Below, piece by piece: positions 30,901 through 40,600 of a stretch of 50,655 nt of DNA. Under the pieces are notes generated by a model. The model searched no databases. It was not told the DNA's origin and was given only the letters and a program-made list of their open reading frames with translations. A program made the translations under genes and the position numbers. Origin of the DNA: a virus; IMG/VR virus record IMGVR_UViG_3300007345_000058, positions 1-50,655 of that record; one strand, written 5' to 3'. The number at the start of each line of letters is the position of its first letter. Within the stretch, counting starts at the first letter, position 1.

Positions 30901-33900
30901 TATTAATATACAACGCCACTTCTTTGAAGATGGTGAAGAATTGATATACACACCAGGATCAACTTTAACAGGGGTTGCTGCAACTGCAATATCAATCGGA
31001 AGTACTATTGTTGGTGGAGCAATATTTACTGCAGATATTATTAGTGGTTTTTCAACTGTAACTGGTATTGGCAATACTGAAGGAATTATTAGTGGTTCTG
31101 ATACTTCTCTTCTTGGTTTAAATATTCCTTCTGGAACATCTATAACATCAATAGGTAAAACTTATAGTTATTTTGTTGGAACTAGTGATGGTGTAAACAA
31201 TCACATACTTGGTATAGCGAATACCAGCATTTTAACTACTGGATCTGAAGTATTTACTTTAGATAATATTTCACGTGGAACTATTAATACTATTGGAATC
31301 AATTCTTTATCAATAACATCATCAAATACTTTACCTTCTGGAACTGATGTTGTTTATTATTCGGATGACTTGAGCAATTCGGTTGAAATTTCCAAAGTTT
31401 CTACTGGAACTACGTTTAGAGAGTCTTATCAAGTTGGAATTGAAACAAACATTTGCCCATCCAAAGTATTTGCAATAAAGATTAATGAAGATCAGTTTAA
31501 GATTACTGGAATGAAAAACAGTGGTATTGGATTTACATTTACTGGAACAGGTAGTGGAAATACACACGTTTTTGAAATGAAGAAAAAGAATGAAAAAACT
31601 GTTTTGACTATTAATGGCGTTTTACAAGCACCACTTGCATTTACTCCTATACAAAAAACTATTGATCAAAATGTTTCTATAGGTGCATCTTTTATTGCAT
31701 TATCTGGTATCTCTTCAATATCACCAGAAGATATATTAAAAATCAATGATGAATATGTGACAATTAACAGTGTTGGAATTGGATCTACAACTGATGGACC
31801 AATTTCTGGTACTGGATCATTTAATTTATGTAATATAGAACGTGGAAGAATGGGATCTGTAGCAGCAGAACATGCCGTTAATGATAGTGTAAGAGTATAT
31901 AAAGGATCTTACAATGTTGTTGGAAATGAAATATTCTTCTCAGAAGCTCCAGATGGAAAAGGAAACAATGCAGAATTTGGAGAAACTTTATTACCTCTTC
32001 CAAAATCAACATTTAATGGTAGAGTTTATTTAAAACAAGACTATAGTTCAAATAAAATATATGATGATATTTCACCTGGATTTAATGGAATCGAACAAGT
32101 ATTTACATTATATCAAAATGGAGAAGTTGTTTCGGATGCTGTTCCAGGAAATAATATTCTGACAATCAACAACATATTCCAAAATCCAGACAATGATTCA
32201 TCTACTAGTGAAAATTATGAAATCTTAACTAATGATGGTATATCTAGCGTTAGATTTAAGGGTGTTGAAATTGAAGGGTCTGAGTATTCATTTACTACAG
32301 AATATGATATTAATCAAAATGATTTACCACGTGGTGGCATAATTGTTTCTATGGGATTTACTGGTGGTACAGGATATGCACCACTTGTTGGTCTTCCTGG
32401 TGATATGATCGATGTGACAGTTGATGCTGGAGTAATTACTAATGTTGGATTTACAACATCAATTATAGTTGGTTTAGCAGTAACTGGTGTTATTGCTGCA
32501 AATACAACGTCTATTACTGGTATTGATACAACTAGTATGAAAATCGGTCAAAAAATAATGAATATTTTGAATGAATATGTTGATGAAATAGATTTTGTTC
32601 CGCAACATGTTAATCTTAAAGTACCTAATGAAGATAGCATTCTTCAATTTGATACTTTAATTCAATCAATAGGAACAAATTCTATCACACTATCTAAGGC
32701 AACTACAAATACATCATCATTAACAACTTCATTTGGTGTTGATTTTGGTGAAGAATTTAAAGGATCTGGTTACAATTCTGATCAAATTGTTGCAATTTAT
32801 GAAGATAATCATACAGGAACTCCAGCTGTAGTTAAAGCAATTGTTTCTACAGCATCAAGTTCTTTAACTCCAACAAATGTAACTTATGATCCAGCAACTG
32901 GAGATTCTCAATTTACTTTTGGTGGTGCTCATAACTTATCCAATGGTGATGAAATTAGAATTATGGATCAATCTATTGTATTTACATGTGCAATGGATAA
33001 TTACAAAACTGAACATGTTAATCCACAATCTCATCATTATTCCAGTGGAAGAAGACTACCAGTAACAGTCGATGGTCCAGAACAATTTACAGTAAATGTT
33101 GGAGCTTCTGGACCAAATCAACAATTTACACCAACAAATGCAGTATATAATCCAGCAACTGGAGATTTGATATTAACTATTGGATCTCACACATTATCTC
33201 CTGGAGAGGGAATAACCATTGATGATAATTCATTGACATTTACATGTACGATGGATAACAATCAATCTGAAAAAACATATCCTCGTCCTGGAATCGACCC
33301 ATATGCTGGAAGATCAATTCCTATTAAAAGTGTTACTTCTAACTCAATTACAATTTATGCTGGAATTTCTCGTGAAAATGTTTATTTCACGCCTTCTGCA
33401 GCAACATATGATTCTTCAAGTCAAAATTTAACATTAACTATTGGATCACACGGATTGGGAGAACAAAGAAATGTTGTTTTATCTGATAATGCGCTTGCCT
33501 TCCAAAAGGCAAATAATGATATAATCAATTACCCAGATCCAAATAATGGATCTCAGTCTGGTCAATCAATAACAATAGTTGATGTACCATACACATCCCA
33601 TACACCAACAGACGCTCCATATAATGCATCTACTGGAATTGTAACGTTTGAGGTAAATGGACATGGACTAGAAAGTGGTAATTATATTATGGTTGAAGAT
33701 GGTTCTTTAACTTATACTTGTGATCTTGATGATAACACTGTTCAAAAATCATATCCACGCGCTGGTTATGATTATCCAAGTAATAGGTGGTTAATAGTAA
33801 CAGTAGTTGATGCAAATCATTTTACAGTTGACATTGGACCTTCATCAGATACATCAGATCACACATTTGTTAGTGCATCCACAAATGCTTTAAGATTCCA

Positions 33901-35998
33901 AGGTAATACTATAGTCATAAATGCTTCAGATTTACCATCAGAAACATTAACATTAACTGGTACACCACTTACAGATAGTGTCAAACATGAACCACAATCT
34001 TTACATACATTTGTACCAGGTGTAGAAAATACTAATGCGGTAAAACATCTCCCACAGTCAACACACAGTTTTGTGAGAGCAACAGAAGGTGCTATTTTAC
34101 TTGGTTGTTCTGGTGGTCAGATAGAATCATTTGAAGTTATTAGTGGTGGAAGTGGATATACCAATCCACAAGCTGCACTTACAGATCCATCATATGATAA
34201 TTTAAAGCACATAGGAATTTTCCGCCCATCTGTTGGAGGATTCCAGGAACAACTTGGAATTGGTCTTTCGGTAACAGTTGATGTTTCACCATCTTTGAGT
34301 GTTGGTATCGGATCTACATATTCATTCATAGATGACTATAAAATAACAACTAACGGTTATTCCTTTGAAAGAGGTGATAAGTTTACACTTGCTGGTTTAA
34401 CAACAGCTCGTGGATTATTAACTCCTTTAGAAGAATTAGTATTTACTGTTACTGATGTTAAATTTGATACTTTTGCTTCTTGGCAAGTCGGTGAATTTGA
34501 TATTATTGATTCAATAGCATCATTGCAAAATAGTGTAAGAACTAGATTTCCAGTATCAAAAAATAATGTATTATTAAGTTTTGAGAGGAGTCAAACTGAC
34601 AATGCAGCAGATATTATCGATTTCTCAACTATTTTACTTATCTTTGTTAATGGAGTTATGCAAGAACCTGGAGTTTCTTACACATATGAAGGAGGTACTA
34701 CTTTTGTATTTAAAGCAGCACCCAAAAAAGAAGATAAAATTGACATTTTCTTCTATAGGGGAACTGCTGGTGTTGATAGTGTAGAACAAATTGTTTACCC
34801 ATATTTAAAACCTGGTGATGGTGTTCAAATACAACAAAATCCATCAGTAAGATCTACACGTTCTCAAGATCCTAGAGTAATGTCATTCATTGTTTCATCA
34901 GACACTTTTGAAACAGGTATTTATTTTGGACAAGGAATAAATCAAGTGACTCCAAAACCAATTGATTTATTACCCCAAAAGACTGACTCTGTTGTAGGAC
35001 AGATTGTAAGGACAAAAGATAGAGATAGTTTAGAAAGTAAGATTATTCCTGTTGGAAATATTATAAAATCTGTTTCGGCATCAGATAATCAAATTTTCTT
35101 AGACGAAGCACAGTTTTTCAATTATGAAGAAAATGATTTTGGTCAAGATATTGCACAATTTAATTCCATAATTGTTTCAAATAAAGAAATAGTATCTGCA
35201 GCTATGACTGCTGTTGTTTCTAGTGATGGTGAAATAACTAACATTCTCGTTTCTGATGGTGGATCTGGATATGTTGGTGTTGCAAATAGTGTTAAATTGA
35301 AATTTAGAAATCCACCACATGGTGGAACTTTACCTGAAGTTTATGGAACAGTTTCTGCAGCGGGAACAATTACAAGTCCCTTTGATATTACAAATGCTGG
35401 CGCTGGATACACCAGCACCAATATTCCAGAAGTTATTGCTCCAACTGAAAATATTTTAACTGAGAATATTCAAAATATATCTTTAGTTCAAGGTTTTTCT
35501 GGAATTATTACAGGAATTACAACGACAAATGGAGTTAATGGGCATGGAATGGCAATTAAATTCTTTGTTGAGTATGACCAAAATATATCTTTCACAGATT
35601 TATCAACTTTATATCCAATTTATGTCTCCGAAACATCAGTTGGATCTGGTGTAACGTCAGTTGATCAAAATGGTACTTTAAATGTTTCTACTGGAACTAC
35701 CTATTGTGACAATATATATGAAATTCATAATATAGTTGATCTGAGTTTAAGAGCTGAACTTGTTTCAAATATTCACGAAGATACAATTGATCCTGCTGGA
35801 ATTAGCACTTTTGGTGATGTAGTTGGTAAATTTAGTTGGGGAAGATTATCTGGAATAACTAGATCTCAAACTTCACCAATTTCTATTGATTTGAGTGATT
35901 ATAATGTATCACCTGGATTATCATCATTCCCATCAATACATAGAAGATCCACTGGTTTAAGAAATACTGGTGCAATTGAAAAGATATTTGTATCCTAA
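21998..35998 (+). CDS. Giant virion structural protein in the gp7 position (YHYH domain)
   Basis: 4666 residues. The N-terminus FESRVKINEIVSNQIPEFIL, then FLKQYYISQEFEGGPVDIVE, is typical of giant cyanophage baseplate proteins in the slot of T4 gp7 (1032 residues). Seen in order: an ITYTGI/RG module (82-160), a YHYH domain (about 1216-1332; HSRIIGWAKDGNPIYGPNGH, ending NGIYAYFAS), a second ITYT/RG-type module near 3222-3303, four tandem FTC-MD repeats (about 3622-3958), a short doubled VKHxPQS motif (nt 33973-34083), and GxGY motifs throughout. Probably a baseplate-attached fibre or periphery. It is one uninterrupted 14-kb frame; identity with gp7 rests on position. Confidence 0.75.
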   Translation: MISTNFESRVKINEIVSNQIPEFILDQNPKFSEFLKQYYISQEFEGGPVDIVENLDQYLSFHYLNEKLYNNNITISSDITSSDDTITLSTTRGFPKSYGLLQIDDEVITYTGISGNSLTGCVRGFSGITSLESVDDPEELVFSSTSSAAHTAGSSVKNLNLLFLENFFKKLKQIYAPGFEEFDFTSELNTNTFISKVKSFYQTKGTEESIKILFKILYDINPKIINPEDYLIKPSDAEYLRRKIVVCDLLTTGGNPFKLVGQQIKSFDGTFSGPVSKVDISTKNNKTVYKIHLFYGYGDDDLIDGNFRITPKTKSLEPINVGDTTITVDSTIGFPKSGTIVVEGNEVTYTDKSVNQFYNCTSVVDNISSNKNVYQKDSTVYGFEDGDSSKRIDFIVIGSLVTIDGIDDFTLLSDTDIVELGELGDDIRNDIVDKTIKEYSFGALKYNVKTSYDILNFNIGSAELVLYEEPDKNSLNENEIVDILLKDTETVILNDVQVNSIIGRTVTIDTPITGILPQQNIAIRRNLNFANSTKVQIKHENVLSDVQNAYSYEDDLYIASNSLPSRDITLDVKKVSKTITSSLDADQFFDGFSAQKYTILSFENEVPFLTGDAVKYFHTTENSISELPNFELFYVEVLEPKNKIRLYSALSFLPVSDFLKFDKNTELGTHTFVLEQHASQIIEPSNSLKKIPLERSFSLSEKEYKTESGVIGVLANGVDIINYKSDDKVFFGPLDSLNVSNQGFGYDVINPPDAELSSPNYNVGVGTTAKMNLVVSGSFEDVFVDPQQFGVSRIITIYAKGGNGKNAVFEPITKKQYRTIIFNAADIEFGGSVDPNNDSFIFNSSHGLTSGEKIVYNTNENLGIGIGPFNGSNLDSGGTLVNGGIYYPEVINSNSIRLYNTISDLNSGINTVGLTTINNYGTHKFRVFEPINVLSYVRVVNPGENYTNRVLNISPSGIHTAGDTFVFENHGFTDGDLLNYSYNDTGIVGLDTSKKYYVLKLNDNSFQLADGGQKNDDESELSKQNYKKRKNITISSSGQGYQTFSYPPISVEVVAEYTGIVSSITLTPKVRGKVIDAYLYEKGTEYGSTALNLNIKPTVSIKTGSGAQLKPLVVGNKVLSVQVQNKGENYSSSVDLEVVGKGIGCVLRAVVVNGQIDSVIVINSGTGYDDSTSITISTPGQGAVIIPTIRSLTVNDFYRYPGDFYLENKEKNALTYGINGYFSSREGLEFDDPNPDTNHSRIIGWAKDGNPIYGPNGHTDPTSFTSPIKRLETGYVLDPSNIFNRPSTDILPSGFFVEDYKFNDSGDLDRHNGRFTETPEFPNGIYAYFASTKLDIATSAQTEIVPEFPYFVGNTYRSTPIDTFTLDQNDDLDSANLLRNTSPYRVNRENSSNYYIPKNFGTRQRCDIKSVESGSVDRLVIDNAGDGYSVGDTLIFNETNTDGSGVSAEIVEVKNSAEIENIQTSYILNENVIFIWENSSTIKGYILPSHNLVDNDRIEITGISTSSVDFLNGNHKISVESEKVILTNNISSGDVGDVVDLQVDKIPTTTSIGSSVSTGGENFTILNVYNQENVLRCKRHSAGLAHTVSDIISIIPSQFTFNLNSNYFESSLSPVYNFNPNDSIGIGTEDGSYSSTTLTYGGVSKEVELKTLSIYLPNHPFNTNDKVRFKLSDEAGASALLVSNESNGSQFSLPYNPVTDNTQDLFIIKKSDDYIGIVTQVGLTTTSSGLFFNGNGSDFDDYKFEKLEEESVTGTSTKITTTITTNLNHNILDNDLLSLKVIPNNTSGGITTSSSLVFKYNPDFNKLVTNPVGFSSLSVNLDENTIEINSHQYVNGDKILYTTDNFVTGGIGTGIYFVNKYDSNKIRLCDTYQDSVSNPANPISIGNSGSNSQEISNVNPKIRGVKNGTLRFDLSNSSLSGYEFNIFSDKQFTKPYVSTGSTSTFNVRVSGTPGTDGIIDVKYDNNLPDLYYSLLKDTKPVFENENEDDYHIIFVDSFYNKDQYVVSNSSGTTFDISLSSIPESLSYTKNQADISYSTSSRNTTGPISKINLLNRGSGYTSLPRFTGISTANSGRVSGINAIVSVETDTIGKFKSIEILNDGFDYASDSTLRPSSNFNTLLLLSDNEEITDINVVFGGKNYISKPSLVLVDTLSRKEVDTGILEVGMNNSSIGSISVITPPNGLKSSTHRLFTTNNTNGVVITGITTVENGIVHAKVRTPPIFGFKESPFVSGDKVFVEGVVRGTSVDEFGNETIPGDGYNSADHGYVFFDVTDFINDPGNAVLKYDISQYTTNPGIPQTLNSYATGVNEKNYPTFETIQVISSFQQGEIIKVNGVSENITVKNVFPNSLKVSSTNNIEKFNSIQGSISNSKALVVGSFDYSGKFKFNSLSNASLGWYKDTGKLNFDTQALPDNDYYQTLSYSIKSDVEYDKFIEPLSKLAHPIGTKNFGEVGFTSSSSTGIAGTSSLSTVLSLDEESRVDIIRNFDLVFDDDSLSNSTSLIKLRNKKLSNFIECRTNRVLQIDDISNSFSSSEINKDEIVVAESYQVTDYYSQFLIQTFNEINDFNSQKEYQLSNVVVLNDFENTYTLTKGNIFTGEEKLGDFEGSINNIGSPELIFKPTDPFNTNYNLKLYREYFGPESSVGFGVTDHGFMRIFSEAKTIESTVGFVTSIFRANASTYRTIRSSNLIINTDDYSFNYYEVFGIYDGVNTPQVSEYYFDSKAQLSGLSSGFLGTFDLEVDSGNIFLNFTNTSGNNITIKSKTVAIGDVSLGIGTYRFLSDDQIPETEKSSRIESKFDTITGNTIIKTLDSSVDSALKSLIRISTTANSGIGETISLYEVSLIGDQTNTSLVASPFVATGSNGIGTFGALNSGTDINLYFYPDPDFINESLLIQSVDQILYAENDEFNVPNTLEVGASKHDVSVAKYGSINVFGKDRLNFDMNWNRTPIFAKTINPKKSGILQNETGIINIQRHFFEDGEELIYTPGSTLTGVAATAISIGSTIVGGAIFTADIISGFSTVTGIGNTEGIISGSDTSLLGLNIPSGTSITSIGKTYSYFVGTSDGVNNHILGIANTSILTTGSEVFTLDNISRGTINTIGINSLSITSSNTLPSGTDVVYYSDDLSNSVEISKVSTGTTFRESYQVGIETNICPSKVFAIKINEDQFKITGMKNSGIGFTFTGTGSGNTHVFEMKKKNEKTVLTINGVLQAPLAFTPIQKTIDQNVSIGASFIALSGISSISPEDILKINDEYVTINSVGIGSTTDGPISGTGSFNLCNIERGRMGSVAAEHAVNDSVRVYKGSYNVVGNEIFFSEAPDGKGNNAEFGETLLPLPKSTFNGRVYLKQDYSSNKIYDDISPGFNGIEQVFTLYQNGEVVSDAVPGNNILTINNIFQNPDNDSSTSENYEILTNDGISSVRFKGVEIEGSEYSFTTEYDINQNDLPRGGIIVSMGFTGGTGYAPLVGLPGDMIDVTVDAGVITNVGFTTSIIVGLAVTGVIAANTTSITGIDTTSMKIGQKIMNILNEYVDEIDFVPQHVNLKVPNEDSILQFDTLIQSIGTNSITLSKATTNTSSLTTSFGVDFGEEFKGSGYNSDQIVAIYEDNHTGTPAVVKAIVSTASSSLTPTNVTYDPATGDSQFTFGGAHNLSNGDEIRIMDQSIVFTCAMDNYKTEHVNPQSHHYSSGRRLPVTVDGPEQFTVNVGASGPNQQFTPTNAVYNPATGDLILTIGSHTLSPGEGITIDDNSLTFTCTMDNNQSEKTYPRPGIDPYAGRSIPIKSVTSNSITIYAGISRENVYFTPSAATYDSSSQNLTLTIGSHGLGEQRNVVLSDNALAFQKANNDIINYPDPNNGSQSGQSITIVDVPYTSHTPTDAPYNASTGIVTFEVNGHGLESGNYIMVEDGSLTYTCDLDDNTVQKSYPRAGYDYPSNRWLIVTVVDANHFTVDIGPSSDTSDHTFVSASTNALRFQGNTIVINASDLPSETLTLTGTPLTDSVKHEPQSLHTFVPGVENTNAVKHLPQSTHSFVRATEGAILLGCSGGQIESFEVISGGSGYTNPQAALTDPSYDNLKHIGIFRPSVGGFQEQLGIGLSVTVDVSPSLSVGIGSTYSFIDDYKITTNGYSFERGDKFTLAGLTTARGLLTPLEELVFTVTDVKFDTFASWQVGEFDIIDSIASLQNSVRTRFPVSKNNVLLSFERSQTDNAADIIDFSTILLIFVNGVMQEPGVSYTYEGGTTFVFKAAPKKEDKIDIFFYRGTAGVDSVEQIVYPYLKPGDGVQIQQNPSVRSTRSQDPRVMSFIVSSDTFETGIYFGQGINQVTPKPIDLLPQKTDSVVGQIVRTKDRDSLESKIIPVGNIIKSVSASDNQIFLDEAQFFNYEENDFGQDIAQFNSIIVSNKEIVSAAMTAVVSSDGEITNILVSDGGSGYVGVANSVKLKFRNPPHGGTLPEVYGTVSAAGTITSPFDITNAGAGYTSTNIPEVIAPTENILTENIQNISLVQGFSGIITGITTTNGVNGHGMAIKFFVEYDQNISFTDLSTLYPIYVSETSVGSGVTSVDQNGTLNVSTGTTYCDNIYEIHNIVDLSLRAELVSNIHEDTIDPAGISTFGDVVGKFSWGRLSGITRSQTSPISIDLSDYNVSPGLSSFPSIHRRSTGLRNTGAIEKIFVS
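32861..33873 (+). repeat. Four tandem ~80-residue repeats in the giant protein
   Basis: Repeats begin TPTNVTYDPATGD, TPTNAVYNPATGD, TPSAATYDSSSQN and TPTDAPYNASTGI. Copies 1, 2 and 4 contain a Phe/Tyr-Thr-Cys-x-Met/Leu-Asp core; copy 3 (about 33385-33594) has lost the Thr-Cys pair and is shorter. Confidence 0.8.
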
Positions 35999-36003
35999 TT
36001 AGA

Positions 36004-36011
36004 TATAAATA
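36004..36011 (+). promoter_or_regulatory. T4-type late promoter for gp8
   Basis: A perfect TATAAATA lies in the 49-base gap after the giant gene, 36 bases before the gp8 start. It restarts transcription after the 14-kb gene. Confidence 0.78.
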
Positions 36012-36047
36012 ATGTTAAATAGTTGTATTAGCAAATAATAAAAATAA

Positions 36048-37616
36048 ATGGCTGCTATCGTCACTGACCAATTTAGGGTTTTAAATGCTAAAAACTTTGT
36101 GGATTCTGTAAAGGACCCTAATAATTCTTATTACATATTTTTAGGATTAGCAAATCCTACACCATCTAATGTTGGATACGGTAGAACAACTGACTGGAAT
36201 ACAAATATTCCTTCTCCAGAAGATAGTCTTAGTTACGTAAATCATGTTAAAGATACTGTAATTTTTGGTAAAAAAATTACTTCAGATAATGTTAGAAGAT
36301 TGATCCGTAAAGTTGAATGGACTAAGAATACAATATATGAAATGTATCGTCATGATTATTCAGTATCCAATCAATCCCAAAAAACTAATTCTAATAGATT
36401 ATATGATGCAAATTATTATGTAATTAATAAAGATTTTAGAGTATATCTGTGTATTGATAATGGATCTAGAGATACTAATAGATTAGGTAATCCATCACAA
36501 GATGAACCAACATTTGTTGATTTAGAACCATCAAGAGCGGGTGAAAGTGGTGATGGTTATATTTGGAAATATATGTTTACAGTTTCACCTAGTGATATTG
36601 TAAAATTTGATTCTATCGAATATGTTCCTGTTCCTGCAGATTGGGAAACAACTAATAATCCAGATATTAAAGCCATAAGAAAAAGTGCTGATTCATCTAT
36701 AAATGAAAACCAGATTAAAAAAGTCTTCATAGAAGCTTCTGGAACTGGATATACACAAACATCTGAAGCTTTAAATATAGTTGGTGATGGTAGTGGTGCT
36801 AAAGTTCTTGTGGATGTTGTTGGTGGAAAGATAAATGATGTGATCGTTTCAAATGGGGGTAAAGATTATACTTATGGTAGAGTAGATCTTTCACCAATCA
36901 ATCAAGGAGCAACATCTTTTGCTCATTTAATCCCAATAATTCCACCATCACTTGGGCATGGATATGACATCTATACAGAACTTGGGTGTGAGAGAGTTTT
37001 AGTATATGCTAGATTTGATGATTCTACAAAAGATTTTCCATCTGATGTAAAATTTTCTCAAATTGGTATTTTAAAAAATCCAACAATATATGGATCTGAT
37101 AGTACACAATATACTGATAGTACATTTTCAAATTTAGGTTCTTTAAAGTTAATTGATAGTACAATATCACAATCAGAGTTAGCAACTCCAGGGACTAAAA
37201 TTTATCAATCAATTACTGGTGTTGGAACTGCAGTTGGATATATTGCATCATATGATGGTGAAACTAAAGTGCTAAAATATTTTACTGATCGATCATTATA
37301 TTATAATAGTTTAACATATGACCAAAAAGACTCTAGAGATGTATTCACAAGTGGAAAACCAGTAGGTTTTTCGACCGAAGGTGGATTAATTACAACATCT
37401 TCAGGTTTTAGTGCTGGAATTGATCCTTCATTTAACCAATCAACATTTGAAGTTTCTAGTTCAAAAACAGTTGATTTGGATTCTTCATTTTCAAATGGAA
37501 TATCTCTACCAGAGATAAATGAAAGGACGGGAGATATTGTTTACATTGACAATAGACCTATTGTAAATAGAAATCCCAAACAAAAAGAAGATATTAAAAT
37601 CGTACTGGAATTCTAA
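36048..37616 (+). CDS. gp8: Baseplate wedge protein gp8
   Basis: 522 residues (T4 gp8: 334). MAAIVTDQFRVLNAKNFVDS followed by SYYIFLGLANPTPSN is the typical cyanophage gp8 start, and GDGYIWKYMFTVSPSDIVKF is also diagnostic. The extra length includes two GxGY-type segments (about 227-285), shared with neighbouring structural proteins. In T4, gp8 joins gp10 and gp7 in the wedge. It is followed after nine bases by the DUF4815 gene. Confidence 0.85.
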   Translation: MAAIVTDQFRVLNAKNFVDSVKDPNNSYYIFLGLANPTPSNVGYGRTTDWNTNIPSPEDSLSYVNHVKDTVIFGKKITSDNVRRLIRKVEWTKNTIYEMYRHDYSVSNQSQKTNSNRLYDANYYVINKDFRVYLCIDNGSRDTNRLGNPSQDEPTFVDLEPSRAGESGDGYIWKYMFTVSPSDIVKFDSIEYVPVPADWETTNNPDIKAIRKSADSSINENQIKKVFIEASGTGYTQTSEALNIVGDGSGAKVLVDVVGGKINDVIVSNGGKDYTYGRVDLSPINQGATSFAHLIPIIPPSLGHGYDIYTELGCERVLVYARFDDSTKDFPSDVKFSQIGILKNPTIYGSDSTQYTDSTFSNLGSLKLIDSTISQSELATPGTKIYQSITGVGTAVGYIASYDGETKVLKYFTDRSLYYNSLTYDQKDSRDVFTSGKPVGFSTEGGLITTSSGFSAGIDPSFNQSTFEVSSSKTVDLDSSFSNGISLPEINERTGDIVYIDNRPIVNRNPKQKEDIKIVLEF

Positions 37617-37625
37617 AAAATCAAA

Positions 37626-40600
37626 ATGGCTAAAACAAATTTAAACGTCTCACCATATTTTGATGATTTTGACGCTGAAAAAAATTATTACAAAGTATTA
37701 TTTAAACCAGGATATCCAGTCCAAGCTAGAGAATTAACTACTCTACAATCAATACTTCAAGAGCAAGTATCTTCTTTAGGTAAGAGTATATTTAAAGATG
37801 GATCGGTTGTTGTACCAGGTGAAGTTTCTTATGATCCAAATTATTATGCAGTAAAAATTAATCCAATTCATTTGGGATTAGATGTTGAATTATATTACAA
37901 AGAATTGATTGGTAAAAAAATTATTGGAGATGTTTCTCAAGTTACTGCTGTAGTACAAAATGTTTTATCTAGAGTAGATTCTACAGAAAATGTAACTACT
38001 TTATATGTAAAATATACAAACTCAAATTCATCTTTTCAGAATACAAGTTTTGTAGATGGTGAAACATTAACCATTGTAGATAGTATACAATATGGTAATA
38101 CAGTTATTACGGGTGGAAATACTATTGGATCTCTTATAGATGCTAATTCGGTAAAAATTGGATCAGCAGTTTCAATATCTCCTGGTATATACTTTATAAG
38201 AGGATTATTCGTTAAAGTATCCCAAGATACAATAATTTTAGATCAGTATACTAATACACCATCATATAGAGTTGGATTAAGTATAACTGAAAATTTTGTA
38301 ACATCTTTTGATGATAATAGTTTATATGATAATGCTAAAGGATTTACAAATTATTCAGCACCAGGTGCCGATAGGTTTAATCTAACAACAAAATTATCCA
38401 AACAAGGATTACAAGATTTCAATGATACAAACTTTATTGAAATTTTAAGGATAACAAATGGTGTAGTTAAAAAAGTAAAAGACACATCAGATTATTCTTT
38501 AATTAAGGATTATCTAGCTAAAAGAACATTTGAGCAGACTGGACATTTCACAGTAAGTCCATTTTCAGTAGATGTTGTAGATTCATTAAATAATTTAACA
38601 GATTTAAGTGGGTTATATAAGAGAAGTGAAAGAACGGATCAAAATAACATTCCTAGAGAAGACTTATTGTGTGTAAAAGTTTCTTCTGGAAAAGCTTATG
38701 TTTCTGGTAACGAAATTGAAAAATCTGCAACAAATGTTTTAGACATTAGAAAAGCAAGATCTACTAATACTGTATCTCTATCCCCAGTTCAATTTGAAAT
38801 GGGAAGTCTTATTGTTACTAATAATGTCTCTGGTTGTCCTGCTATAGGACTAAACAACTCTTATACAATAGATCTTTTCGATTCAAGAAAATCAAACAAT
38901 ACTGCAGGAACTGGTACAACAATTGGTAAAGCGAGAGTATATTCATTTTCTGCATCGGATAGTTCATATGTAAATAATTCTAGTAGATGGAATTTATATC
39001 TTTACGATATCCAGACATATACAAAATTAACTTTAAATACAGAATTACCATCAGAAGTTTCTGAAGGATCACGTGTTAGAGGATTGCGTAGTGGATCTTC
39101 TGGATTTATTTCAGAAAATCCATATAATACAAATGTATTATATGTTTATCAAACTTCAGGAACATTTTTAGTTAATGAAGAATTAGAATTTAATGAAAAT
39201 AAAAATATAAAGAGAAGTATAACTGATGTAAAAATTTACAGTGGTAAAGATATAAAATCAGTATATCAAAATTCTTCATCGTTGTCTTTATCTGGTCTAA
39301 GTACAGATTTTTCTGCAGACGTTTTCTTGAATAAGAATATAGCTCCCAACTTTAACGTTTCGGACTCAATTATTATAACACCAGAAAGTTCTGGAATTAG
39401 TACAATTACATCTCCAGGAAAACTTTTTGACGGTATTAAGGTAGGGTCAATAGTTCGCTATCAAAAAGTAGGTTTTGCAACAGAATTTTTCAACAAAGTT
39501 GAAAGTATTTCAACTGATAAGTTAGAAATGACCGTTAGTGCTGTTCCAAATGTTGATGATGTTTGTTTAGGATCACTTCATAGTGGATCTGAAAATTTAA
39601 AAACTTTATTTACTATTGGAGAATCAACAATACAAAATAAAGAAAATTCAAATCTATATTCACCATTAAAAAATAAAAATGTATCCTCGGTAAATTTATC
39701 TTCATCTACTTTAACAATAGTTAAGCAAGCTACTGGAAAAACTACTTCATCTACAGGAACATTAGCACTTACTGTAGATAATTTTAATCTTGCCGATGCT
39801 ACATTTGAGCCATATTCTGTAGGTAGATATTCTCTTTTCTACAATGATGGAACAATAGAGACTTTAACTGCAGGAAAATTAGAAATAACAAATTCTGGTC
39901 AAGAATTAACTTTATACGGATTAAAATCTGATGAAAATGATGTAACAGTAGTAGTTACTTTAAAGAAAACTGTAGTTAGAAATAAATCTAAAATTTATAA
40001 AAAGAGTGAAAAAATAGTAATCGATAAAACATCATTAGGAATATCTGATGGTATAAGTGGTTTATCAACTAGTAAATATTATGGAGTTAGAGTTGAAGAT
40101 CAAGATATCTCTCTTAATGTTCCAGATGTTTCTGAAGTAATTGCAATTTATGAATCAACTAACAGTTCTGAAGCAATTCTAGATAAACTATCATTTTCAG
40201 CATCTTCTATTTCTGGTGCAATTGTTGGTGAAAGAATTGTTGGATCAATAAGTGAAGCAGTTGGACAAATTGTAAGTATTAATACAACTGACATTACATT
40301 TGTTTATCTAAATTCAAATAGATTTACACCTTCGGATGTAGTCTCTTTCTCAGAATCAAATATTAGTTCACCCATTTCTTCATTGACACCAGGTGCTTAT
40401 ATTGATAGAACTGATGATTTTATATTAGATAAGGGACAAAAATCACAATATTACGACTATTCAAAAATAGTTCGATCTTCAGGAACAGTTGTCCCAGCTA
40501 AAAAATTAACTGTTATTTACAATGCATATAGCGTTTCTGAAGCAGATTCTGGTGATTTTTATACTGCTAGTAGCTATAATACATCCAACTTTAAAAATTC

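Noticed and set aside
21998-35998. Assigning the 4666-residue protein firmly as gp7
   Set aside because: Position fits, but the sequence similarity to T4 gp7 cannot be judged by eye, so only the slot is stated.
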